Of a DNA stretch of 64,000 nucleotides, positions 42,307-50,514 are shown one piece after another. Position 1 is the stretch's first letter; every line of letters starts with the position of its first letter. The translations under genes were made by a program, and so were the position numbers. Source of the stretch: Laspinema palackyanum D2a (lineage in GTDB: Bacteria > Cyanobacteriota > Cyanobacteriia > Cyanobacteriales > Laspinemataceae); assembly GCA_025370845.1 (NCBI GenBank), contig JAMXFF010000001.1:62001-126000 (forward strand), written 5' to 3'. The notes beneath the pieces are model-generated. The model was not told the origin of the DNA. It saw nothing but the letters and a program-made list of their open reading frames with translations, and ran no database searches.

Positions 42307-44898
42307 TTAGGATAAATCAATCCTGGAAGCAAATAAGCTTTGCAATCGATGTAGCTGGGAACCCATTTGATAGAGTAAATCTCCTTTACCCAAAAGATAA
42401 GCAGCGGAGGTTTCTTGTCCGCCTAAAATAATGCTGGAGTCGGCTTCACTGGCAGTTCGCAGGGCAATTCTTCCGGGCAAATTTGAGCGAATAATCGGTG
42501 TAACCACCTTAGCTTCTGGGCGTTGGGTGGCAATAATCAGATGAATTCCTGCTGCTCTTGCCATTGCGCCGAGTCGTTTAATGCTGAGTTCGAGGTCCGT
42601 GCGAATTTCTTTTTCTGCCATAAAGTCGGCATATTCATCAAAAATGCAGACAATCCGGGGTAAGGGATTTTGGGCTTTGCGGTTATAGGAGGTAATATCA
42701 TTACAGCCTGCGGATTCAAATTTGCGATAGCGAGTTTCCATGTCACAGACGAGTTCCGCCATCAGGGCGATCGCCTGTTCGCTTTCTTTGACAATCGGTG
42801 ACAGCAACCAGGGCATTCCTTCAAATTCAGGAAAGGTCACACGCTTGGGGTCTACTAAGGCAATTTTCAGGTGACTGGGTTGATTGCGGTGGAGAAGACT
42901 CAACAGCAGCGATCGCAAAAATTCACTTTTTCCGCTTCCCGTTGTACCGCCTACCAAAAAGTGGCAGGTATTGGGGTCCGATAAATCCGCTTCTATTAAG
43001 TTGCCATCTAAATCAATGCCAACGGCAATTTTTACCGGAGCATCCGCTGGATTTTGTTGGCGATGAATGTAATGGGAAAATTCCGCAGTTTGGCGATCGC
43101 CTCGGGGTAAATCCACACTCACATATCCCGCTTGGGGGGCAATTAAAGGAGCAACAGGAATCCCTAATTGCACCTGCAAATCCGCTGATAATTTTAAAAT
43201 CGAGGCGACTTTTATTCCCGGCGCGGGTTTGAGTTTGACCCGGATAAAAGCCGGACCAATGGCTGCGCCTAAGTAATCCACATTAATTTTAAAAGATTTG
43301 AGCGTATCCGTCAATTGCTGCCCGATCGCATCTGCATTTTGGGTGGGTTTGGGGACGGGAGTTTGGGGCGGAGTCAGGGGGGGTTTTAGGGCGGGGGGAG
43401 GAGAGTTGAGGGGAGGCGAATCCACGGCAACGGGACTGGATTCAAAAAATGTTTGACACTTCTGCTGTTGCGGACATATTTCGCATAAGTGAGCTTGGGG
43501 AGTGGGCGGGGGTGGATTGGGATGGGAGGGTTCCCAGCGCAACCAGTCCCGCATTTGTTGGAGTTTATGGGGAATCAGTTGATGCACTGTGGGTTCTAAT
43601 TCTTCCCAAGTATAGCGATATTCTTTAAATTCCGGTAAAACACAGTAAACCGCTGAATCCACCGGGCAGTTTCTCTGTTGCTTGAGCATATAACTATACA
43701 AGGCAACCTGGGCGAGTTGAGCGCTCAGATCTGCCGTTTGATAGGTTTTATACTCCACGGCACAGAGGCGATCGCCTTGCCCATGCATAATCAGATTATC
43801 CACCTGTCCTTTCACCAATTGCCGAGTGCGATCGGGTAAATCGAATTGATAATTAAGGCTAAATTCCCGGGCAATAAAAGTTTTCGCCAGCACAGAATCC
43901 GCCGAATAAAATTGACGATTCGTGACTAATAATTCCGCATATCGTTGGATTAGTCCTTTTAATCCCAGCCAAATTTGGTTGAGGGCCGGTAGTTTATGCG
44001 GATCCGCTTGCATCGTGGATTGGAGATAGGGATAAAACCGCAAATCATAAAAGCGGTTTTGCATTTGTTGGGCGAGGGTGTTGGCATTCAGTTTAGGCGG
44101 GGAATCCGTGAGAAACTCGGTAAATTCTGGCGCTTCTAAGATTAAGGAAACAAATTGCTTGGCGAGTTCGTGGAACGGGTTACCAATGCCGAAAGTATTG
44201 GGGGTGGGAATAAACATCGTCATCTTCCCAAACTTCTGTCCGAGATAAAATAACCGGGGACATTCAAATGCCACGCGCACATTAGTCGCCGTCAAAGATT
44301 TGGGGTCAGAGGATTCTGATTTAGGCATAGTGACAATCGGGGGGATTGGGGAGGGCTTAGGTTCAGTAAATTGTCTTAATTTTAGATAAACTTGGGCTAA
44401 ATAGACCGTATCCATCTTGGCATATCTTAATTGCCGTTGACTGAGGGGGCGCTGTCCCCAGTCGCTGGATTGTTCTTCGGTATGGATATCAGAAAATTGG
44501 CAGAGTTCGGCGGCGAGGGTTTTGAGTTTTAAGTTGGAAACCCCGAGGCGATCGCGTTTCAATTGTCTGGCCCATTTTAAGGTACAGGTGACATTCTGGG
44601 ACTGAGATTTTCCCAAAAATTTTAAATCATAACTAGCATTATGAAAGACTTTTTCAATGTTAGGATTAGCCATGATTTTGCCAATAAAATCCTGGACTAA
44701 TTCCCGTTTCTCCAACACATCCAGAATATAGGCAAACTCTCCAGTACAGTCCGTTTCCTGGGCCAGAACTTGAATCAGAGAAAGTCTCGGAACAGGAGTA
44801 TGCCAATCCGCGACTTCCGTATCAATCCACAGAATCGGATGAGCAGTGAATTGGGCAATGGCAGATTGAATCTCAGCGGTTCGAGTCAAATAGAACAT
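42307..44898 (-). CDS. Exonuclease / Cas4-like nuclease / FtsK translocase fusion
   Basis: An 863-residue protein with three enzymatic parts. Residues 1-180 are a DEDDy exonuclease (D26, E28; N87 and D91 in HNASYD; Y159 and D163). Residues about 203-485 are a RecB/Cas4-type nuclease: D367, E382 and K384 (VDNLIM, VEYKTYQ), the QxxxY motif at 397-401, and four cysteines for an Fe-S cluster, C213 plus C472-x2-C475-x5-C481. After a Pro-rich linker, residues about 525-863 are FtsK-like: the beta domain (IRVKLKPAPGIKVASI, VSVDLPRGDRQT) and motor with Walker A GGTTGSGKS (650-658) and Walker B CIFDEYADF. The DNA-reading gamma domain and membrane segments of housekeeping FtsK are absent. It follows ATPase 1 by 101 bases and probably shares its transcript. 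It looks like a DNA-pumping nuclease; target unknown. Confidence 0.85.
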   Translation of the reverse strand: MFYLTRTAEIQSAIAQFTAHPILWIDTEVADWHTPVPRLSLIQVLAQETDCTGEFAYILDVLEKRELVQDFIGKIMANPNIEKVFHNASYDLKFLGKSQSQNVTCTLKWARQLKRDRLGVSNLKLKTLAAELCQFSDIHTEEQSSDWGQRPLSQRQLRYAKMDTVYLAQVYLKLRQFTEPKPSPIPPIVTMPKSESSDPKSLTATNVRVAFECPRLFYLGQKFGKMTMFIPTPNTFGIGNPFHELAKQFVSLILEAPEFTEFLTDSPPKLNANTLAQQMQNRFYDLRFYPYLQSTMQADPHKLPALNQIWLGLKGLIQRYAELLVTNRQFYSADSVLAKTFIAREFSLNYQFDLPDRTRQLVKGQVDNLIMHGQGDRLCAVEYKTYQTADLSAQLAQVALYSYMLKQQRNCPVDSAVYCVLPEFKEYRYTWEELEPTVHQLIPHKLQQMRDWLRWEPSHPNPPPPTPQAHLCEICPQQQKCQTFFESSPVAVDSPPLNSPPPALKPPLTPPQTPVPKPTQNADAIGQQLTDTLKSFKINVDYLGAAIGPAFIRVKLKPAPGIKVASILKLSADLQVQLGIPVAPLIAPQAGYVSVDLPRGDRQTAEFSHYIHRQQNPADAPVKIAVGIDLDGNLIEADLSDPNTCHFLVGGTTGSGKSEFLRSLLLSLLHRNQPSHLKIALVDPKRVTFPEFEGMPWLLSPIVKESEQAIALMAELVCDMETRYRKFESAGCNDITSYNRKAQNPLPRIVCIFDEYADFMAEKEIRTDLELSIKRLGAMARAAGIHLIIATQRPEAKVVTPIIRSNLPGRIALRTASEADSSIILGGQETSAAYLLGKGDLLYQMGSQLHRLQSLFASRIDLS

Positions 44899-44999
44899 TA
44901 GCTAATCGGGTGAAGGTGGGTGACGGGTTTCCCTCAAAGGGTGTTGAAAGCCACTACAAAGAACAATTCTAGGCTATTTAATCGGCAATCGGTTTGGGC

Positions 45000-47015
45000 C
45001 TAGACTTGCGGCACCCGAGAGATGAATTGGCTCTTGGGATCGTTTAGGGGACCGATTAAATCAATTTTTCTTTCCTGAATCAGTTCATCAATCAATTGAT
45101 TGAGTCGTTCTGGAGAAATCGTATCAAACTTAGCATGAGCATTGTCTATCGCCGTCTCTCGTCCTAGCAAATGTTGATTAATGACCATATTTAAAATAAA
45201 GTCTTTGGCGTCTAAATTTTGGGGGGCAGCCTCTGGTTGACTTGGGTCAGAATCAGTTTTCGGAGTAGCAGGAACAATGCCTAAATCTTGCAATAAGATA
45301 CATCCATGCAAAATCTCCGTTTCTCGGATTAGTTCCTGCAACCGGGTCAGGGAGATCTCTTGATCCGCAATTACCAATTCTCCCGCGAGGGCTTCTTTAA
45401 CTAGGGTGTAATAAGTGGCGAGATAGTGCAGGGAGTCGAGATGGGGGGTGATATGACGATGGGGAGACCCCGTAAACAGTTCTTTAAACAGTTTATATCC
45501 TTTGAGTTTAGATTCTCCCACTTTTTCAGCGCGGATTAAATAAACCGGAGTTTTCGGATGCTGTTCTATGATGCGACGACAGGCATCCATCACAAAGAAA
45601 AAAGTTTTCATGTTCGGGTCTTCACTCCAAACCACCCCAATCGATTCCGATTCCCCACTGAGTTGATAGGAAAAGGAATAACTGGCTAATTTGTCGCTCA
45701 GTAAAAATTTCGGGGCAACGGGTAAGCGCAATGCCTCCATCGCCGTTTGTAACATTTGAATCCGCTCCGGTGCTGAAAAGTAACTAATTTTAGCCACTTT
45801 TTTGTGAGTCTTTTTAAACTCTTCAACCCAGAGTAATTTCAAGCCGGAACCATAATCTGCCGGGGGGGCCGGTTGCCCAATTTTATAGGTTTCAATCAGT
45901 TGCCGACCCAGGTGCAACACTGAGCGAGGAGTAGTCTTACTCCCACTGGGAAATTTTTCTTCTAAGTCTTGGCGAGTTAAGGGATAAATTGGCGAAAGGG
46001 GTTGAATGCTAACTTGTTGATGCAGGGGATAAAGACGATTTGCCCAGATGGCTTCGGCTTCATCCAAACCAATTCGTTTGAGAAAAATAAATTTATGAAT
46101 TCCCGCTCTATCAGAGTTTTGAATTCGTTGTACTAAAGTTTTCCAACTATTTTTCACCATGTTAATAATAATTAAAAAATTTGTGATTCCCTCCAGATGG
46201 AGTCGAGTATTCAGACTCAACAAAGGTTGCAAATTCAAAGACCCTCCCGACCCCATGCCTACCAACTCCACATTATCTAAACATAAAACAATGGGTTGAG
46301 TTTCCGTAGATATTTTTCCCAAATTCGCTAAGATTTCCCAAGCGGCTTCTTCACTTTCGATGGAACGTTTTAATTTCAGGTCTTGGAGAGAATCTTCACT
46401 TAAATCATCCCCGCGCAACCACTCGCAGGCGGTGGGATAGAGTTCCGGGTTGGTGAGATCATACAAAATCCCAAAAAAACTATCCGCTTGGGCAATTCCG
46501 AGGGATTGATAGGTTTTTTTGAGGTGGGTGATAAATTTTTTACGATTACTTTGGAGTAAGGTCCAGACTTGATCATCAAAAATTCGCTGTTTTAGGGAAC
46601 GATTGGTGAAGGCAGACAAACTTTTGAGCCAAAGCATGAGTTGGGAATCGGTTTCCCCTTCTGGAACCTGCATGAGACTATCAACAGTGTGGCGCAGGAG
46701 ATGCCGTCTCATCCATTCATGGTCAGACCAAGGGGGAATGTAGGCAAAAAAGGCTTTAGGTTTCAAAGTCTTTTTGAGGCGACCTAAGAGATAACTTTTG
46801 CCCGAACCCGAATCCCCCAATAGCATAATCGTCCGGCTATGATGGTCCTGGGCCATTTGGTCCACCAAGGTTTCAATCTCAACCATTGCCTCTTTGTGAA
46901 TCGAATCGACGGTGAGTGATGCTTCTTGGTTTTCTCTCCAAAAGTTTCCCGTTTTAAATGAAATCGGGTCGAAGGGGTTAACCGATCTTTGAATAATTGT
47001 CTCTATAGATACCAT
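45000..47015 (-). CDS. Large P-loop ATPase, family copy 1
   Basis: A 671-residue protein that I cannot place in a named family. It opens with SVNPFDPISFKTGNFW, shared almost unchanged with the genes at 50.5 and 52.7 kb. Walker A is GDSGSGKS (67-74) and Walker B is PIVLCLDNVE (241-250), followed by an arginine-containing sensor-like region. This order suits an AAA+ or STAND type ATPase. The C-terminal 70 residues (LLGRETAIDNAHAKFDTISPERLNQLIDELIQE) read as a winged helix. The middle of about 200 residues (YSFSYQLSGESESIGVVW, VYLIRAEKVG) may be a further domain. It lies 57 bases after the small winged-helix partner and upstream of the exonuclease-FtsK fusion. Confidence 0.75.
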   Translation of the reverse strand: MVSIETIIQRSVNPFDPISFKTGNFWRENQEASLTVDSIHKEAMVEIETLVDQMAQDHHSRTIMLLGDSGSGKSYLLGRLKKTLKPKAFFAYIPPWSDHEWMRRHLLRHTVDSLMQVPEGETDSQLMLWLKSLSAFTNRSLKQRIFDDQVWTLLQSNRKKFITHLKKTYQSLGIAQADSFFGILYDLTNPELYPTACEWLRGDDLSEDSLQDLKLKRSIESEEAAWEILANLGKISTETQPIVLCLDNVELVGMGSGGSLNLQPLLSLNTRLHLEGITNFLIIINMVKNSWKTLVQRIQNSDRAGIHKFIFLKRIGLDEAEAIWANRLYPLHQQVSIQPLSPIYPLTRQDLEEKFPSGSKTTPRSVLHLGRQLIETYKIGQPAPPADYGSGLKLLWVEEFKKTHKKVAKISYFSAPERIQMLQTAMEALRLPVAPKFLLSDKLASYSFSYQLSGESESIGVVWSEDPNMKTFFFVMDACRRIIEQHPKTPVYLIRAEKVGESKLKGYKLFKELFTGSPHRHITPHLDSLHYLATYYTLVKEALAGELVIADQEISLTRLQELIRETEILHGCILLQDLGIVPATPKTDSDPSQPEAAPQNLDAKDFILNMVINQHLLGRETAIDNAHAKFDTISPERLNQLIDELIQERKIDLIGPLNDPKSQFISRVPQV

Positions 47016-47072
47016 GCCTGAAATTACCTAATGCGAAGGGGTACAAATGCCAACAAGTAAGACCGTCAAAGA

Positions 47073-47909
47073 CTAGAAATATGTGATAAAAAATAGCGGG
47101 CATCCGATATCTTGGTGAATGCCTGCGTTGATTTGTTCATCACTGTAGGGGTTTGTGTCCACTAAAGAACTCAACTCAATTTTATCGTCGCCTTCCAATC
47201 GATAGAGGGCTTGATCCAATTCCGGGCGGGATAGAGGGGGTTGAAGTTTCTGGCGCAGGTGAAAAATGGGTAAATAATTGTCCGTTGCTAATTCTTGGTC
47301 TAAAGCCCGAATCAGTTGCAAAATATCTTCATCACTGGGCTTTTTCGTCGGGACTGGGACGGCAGTTTCTGATGCAGGAGAAGTCTGGGGTAAAGCGGCT
47401 TTTTCTGATGGGTAAACTTTGCGGAGGAACCGGAGATAGTCCGTCAGCATTTTGAGGGTAATAGTAGAGGTACTGTTAGACTCCAACTCATCGCGTAAAA
47501 ATTCTTTTCCTCGTTCCGTCAGCCAAACTTCTTTAAATTTCTTATCAATGATTTTAATAAATCCCCGGGCGGCTAAACTTTGAATGACCGCTTGTCGCTG
47601 ATCCGCAGCAACCCCCGTTTGTCCGGGGGAAATGCTGCCTTTAGCTGTAGCTTTTAGGACTTTTAATTCTTGTTCAGAGATTGGCAAGGTAGTGGGGTCG
47701 GCTTGAAGTAGGGATTTTCCCGGAGGGGCGATCGCCAATTTTTGGATTTCTTCCGTACAATCAACTAGCCCGCGTTCAATCAGTTGACGACCGATGCGAT
47801 CGCGTTCTGAGGCTTTCATTTTCGGGGTAGGCTCAACTTTGGTAATGGAGGTCCGATAATCCGGAACTCCCAATAACTTCAACAGAAATTTGAGTTCTTT
47901 TACATCCAT
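47073..47909 (-). CDS. Winged-helix-like partner protein, copy 1
   Basis: A 278-residue protein starting MDVKELKFLLKLLGVPDYR. Its paralogue at 54845-55699 begins in the same way (MEVQELKFLLDLLGFPDYR), which decides the start at 47909 over a codon 16 residues upstream. Several helix-rich segments look like tandem winged helices (VIQSLAARGFIKIIDKKFKEV, WLTERGKEFLRDE). The C-terminal domain NYLPIFHLRQKLQPPLSRPE is nearly the same in both copies. It has no catalytic motif that I can see. In both places it is the first gene before a member of the same ATPase family, so it is probably an adaptor or DNA-binding partner of the ATPase. Confidence 0.7.
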   Translation of the reverse strand: MDVKELKFLLKLLGVPDYRTSITKVEPTPKMKASERDRIGRQLIERGLVDCTEEIQKLAIAPPGKSLLQADPTTLPISEQELKVLKATAKGSISPGQTGVAADQRQAVIQSLAARGFIKIIDKKFKEVWLTERGKEFLRDELESNSTSTITLKMLTDYLRFLRKVYPSEKAALPQTSPASETAVPVPTKKPSDEDILQLIRALDQELATDNYLPIFHLRQKLQPPLSRPELDQALYRLEGDDKIELSSLVDTNPYSDEQINAGIHQDIGCPLFFITYF

Positions 47910-47957
47910 AAGTTCACCCGTCCCTTGCCCAGAATAACAACTACCTAAATTTATCAT

Positions 47958-48184
47958 GGCGCGATTTGACCCCGGATGCTTGTTTTTTTTACAAAACTTT
48001 AGAAATTGGCAAGGGTCCTGTCCCGAGTCTTGTTTTAAAATCCGCTAACGGGTGGAGTCTTCAACAGAACAAAGTCTATCCCTGGAGTTTGTTAATAAAT
48101 ATTAAGCGATCGGTCGGACTTCACCGGGAATCAGGTAAGATATAAAACAATTCCATAAGGTACCGGATTACCCGGGTAAACCCC
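47958..48184. promoter_or_regulatory. Divergent promoter region between partner 1 and the ParA fusion
   Basis: About 230 AT-rich bases separate the divergent starts at 47909 and 48185. It contains an octo-T run near 47983-47990 and TTAATAAATATTAAGCGATC near 48090-48109. Both transcription units of the locus would start here, which allows shared control; no specific operator is identified. Confidence 0.45.
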
Positions 48185-49666
48185 TTGAGTTTCCATCCAG
48201 ACCTTTGCCGAAACGAGAGCGAAGTCGAAAGTAAACTAATCGTCAGTTACTTGTTGCCAGCATTAGGGTACACCCCCGAAAGTTGGCATCAAGAAGTTGC
48301 CTTTATTTCCATTCGGTTAGGTTTCTTAGCCTTCAATAGCCCAGCCATCCCCTTCGTCCTCGATGCGAATTCGCCCATGAGGGTTCTCATAGAGGCCAAA
48401 AGTCCCAAACAAAACCTAGACAGACACCGGAGAAAGTTTAAGCGCTATTTAACGAAATTACAGGTTAAATATGGAGTCCTCACGAATGGCAATGAAATGC
48501 GGATTTATGAACGAGTGGGGGAAGCAATTGATCTGGTTTTTCAATGTTTGGGACAAGAAATTGAGGTCAGAATTGAAGAAATAAATGCCTTGATTGGCAA
48601 AGATAGCAGTAAACCTAGACAAACCCTAGCTTCAACGGCTACAGACTCTAATTCCCCTCAAATTAACGCCGAGTCAATTCCTGAGCAAGCATCTGAAAAA
48701 ATCCCTTTTTCCATCCCGTTTCCCGAGGAATTATTTCCAGAAACTCCCATTGATACCGAACCCGTGGTTGAGCCAAATTCTAATACCAAGAGGAAATCTA
48801 CGTTGAAAGTAATTGCTGTTTATCATAACAAAGGCGGCGTTGGAAAAACGACGGTTGCAGTCAACTTAGCTGCCGCCCTCAGAAAAAAGGGGAAAAAGGT
48901 TCTGTTAGTTGATATAGATGCTCAATCTAATTCAACTTTTGCGACAGGATTAATGAAGTTTTTCTTTGAAGAAGATGATAATTTAATGGCTAACAATATT
49001 TACCATCTTTTGGAAACAGGAGATTTTTCTTTTGTACCCGACGTTTCTCGAAAATCAGAGGGTTTTAATAATCCAGAAATTGAGGTAATACCTTCTCATA
49101 TTACCCTAATTGAAGGGCAATTTAAATTGAATACAATAGGGGCCAGCAAAACTCGGTTGGTTACCAAGTTAAGCCGAGTAGAAAAAGAATATGATTTTGT
49201 AATTATAGATACCCCTCCCTCGCGGGATTTATATGCAGAAGTAGCATTGATTGCTGCGGATCATCTGATTATTCCGTCTGATTTGAAACCTTTTGCTAAC
49301 CAAGGGTTACCCAGTGTTCTTCAGTTTATCAGCCAAGTTAATGAGTTTCGAGAGATGATTGGAAAAGAACCACTTAATATTTTGGGAGTCTTACCTTCTA
49401 AAATTTCACCGAACCCCAAATTTTTGCAATATACTTTTCCCAAACAAACAAGTGTTATTTCTGCACGGTATCACCTGAATCTAATGGAAACAATTATTTA
49501 TGAACGAACAATCCTTTCCCAATGTACTAATTATACGGTTCCAATGGGAGACTTAGACGTACCTGAACCTAAATCAATATTGGAATATGCACCTGATTCT
49601 TTATCATCGGGTGAATTTGAAGCCTTAGCCCTAGAAGTATTAACAAAAACAGGAATAAACCGATGA
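48185..49666 (+). CDS. HsdR_N-type nuclease domain fused to ParA-family ATPase
   Basis: A 493-residue protein. Residues 1-140 resemble the N-terminal nuclease domain of type I restriction R subunits: ESEVESKLIVSYLLPALGY at the start, D60, then E70 and K72 in VLIEAKSP, and VKYGVLTNGNEMRIYE. After a Pro/Glu-rich linker, residues 205-490 form a ParA/MinD-type ATPase with the deviant Walker A KGGVGKTT (216-223), VLLVDIDAQSNS and FVIIDTPPS. The start is TTG; no other start fits because a stop codon lies 13 codons upstream and the nuclease domain needs the N-terminus. Its stop overlaps the next gene (ATGA). A nuclease-like domain on a ParA is unusual and suggests DNA surveillance or targeted segregation. 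Confidence 0.8.
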   Translation: MSFHPDLCRNESEVESKLIVSYLLPALGYTPESWHQEVAFISIRLGFLAFNSPAIPFVLDANSPMRVLIEAKSPKQNLDRHRRKFKRYLTKLQVKYGVLTNGNEMRIYERVGEAIDLVFQCLGQEIEVRIEEINALIGKDSSKPRQTLASTATDSNSPQINAESIPEQASEKIPFSIPFPEELFPETPIDTEPVVEPNSNTKRKSTLKVIAVYHNKGGVGKTTVAVNLAAALRKKGKKVLLVDIDAQSNSTFATGLMKFFFEEDDNLMANNIYHLLETGDFSFVPDVSRKSEGFNNPEIEVIPSHITLIEGQFKLNTIGASKTRLVTKLSRVEKEYDFVIIDTPPSRDLYAEVALIAADHLIIPSDLKPFANQGLPSVLQFISQVNEFREMIGKEPLNILGVLPSKISPNPKFLQYTFPKQTSVISARYHLNLMETIIYERTILSQCTNYTVPMGDLDVPEPKSILEYAPDSLSSGEFEALALEVLTKTGINR

Positions 49667-50457
49667 TTTCTTTTTCCCTGGTAGATGTCAAAAGTATCGC
49701 TTCAACGGTGTCTCGATCAACTTTCCCGGAAACAGCCTTAGATAGCCTTTCCGATCTAATGTTAGAATGTGATGGACTTCTAAGACCTTTAGTCTTAAAA
49801 AGGACGGGAGTCGAAAGTTATACCGTAGTTGATGGGCATTTAGAATACTACGCTGCGGTTAGAGCTAGAGAAAAAAATCCTCGGAAAGGAGAAATGGTTT
49901 ATGCCTTTGTTTTTGCACCAAAAAATGAAGAAATTATCCTCAAGCAAACGGAGTTATTAAAGAGTTTTGGAGAATCCAAGTCCAATCAAGGGGTTAAAGA
50001 GTCACCCGTTCAAGCAACAATTCAACCTAATCAGGAAGTTCTTAAAGATTTACCCGTTCAAACGTCCATTCAACCGGATTTAGAAGCCCGATTCCTGAAT
50101 ATTGAAGTTAGAATTGACACTCGCCTCAATGAATTAAAAGCTGAATATTCTCAGAATCTTCAGAGAATTGAGGAAATGTTAGACCAAAAGGTAGAGGAAA
50201 GGGTCAAAGATATTGAAAGTCGGAATCCCAAACCTGCTCCTTTATTAGAATCTCTGAATAACTTAGAGTTGCCTGAACCCCAACTGTATTCGCGGTTGAG
50301 AAAGGCTGGAATCAATAAAAATATCATCGATAATATCATCAAAGAGCGAAACACAACGCCATTTGAACCCTTTGTCAATTTTGAAGACGTGATAGCCCGC
50401 ATTGATAAATTAGGTGATAAAACCATGATTAAAATGATTGATGGCTGGCAAAGGTAA
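49663..50457 (+). CDS. ParB-like protein with coiled coil
   Basis: A 264-residue protein translated from an ATG that overlaps the ParA stop codon. Residues about 35-75 (LLRPLVLKRTG, YTVVDGHLEYYAAVRAREKN) match the ParB/sulfiredoxin-type N-terminal fold. However, the CTP-binding GERR box of true ParB is replaced by DGHLEY, so CTPase activity is doubtful. A coiled coil follows (LNELKAEYSQNLQRIEEMLD). The C-terminus (LYSRLRKAGINKNIIDNII) could be a helix-hairpin-helix DNA-binding module. The partner ParA fusion suggests a centromere-binding or adaptor role. Confidence 0.7.
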   Translation: MISFSLVDVKSIASTVSRSTFPETALDSLSDLMLECDGLLRPLVLKRTGVESYTVVDGHLEYYAAVRAREKNPRKGEMVYAFVFAPKNEEIILKQTELLKSFGESKSNQGVKESPVQATIQPNQEVLKDLPVQTSIQPDLEARFLNIEVRIDTRLNELKAEYSQNLQRIEEMLDQKVEERVKDIESRNPKPAPLLESLNNLELPEPQLYSRLRKAGINKNIIDNIIKERNTTPFEPFVNFEDVIARIDKLGDKTMIKMIDGWQR

Positions 50458-50486
50458 GCCTATCTTGACCCTCTAATTTTTCAAAG

Positions 50487-50510
50487 AGTGGCAGGGTTTA
50501 AACTGCCACT
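50487..50510. terminator. Hairpin between convergent genes
   Basis: AGTGGCAG and CTGCCACT form an 8-bp stem with an 8-base loop between the ends of the ParB-like gene and ATPase copy 3. A T-run follows on the plus strand (GTTTTTAG). Probably a bidirectional terminator. Confidence 0.5.
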
Positions 50511-50514
50511 ATGT

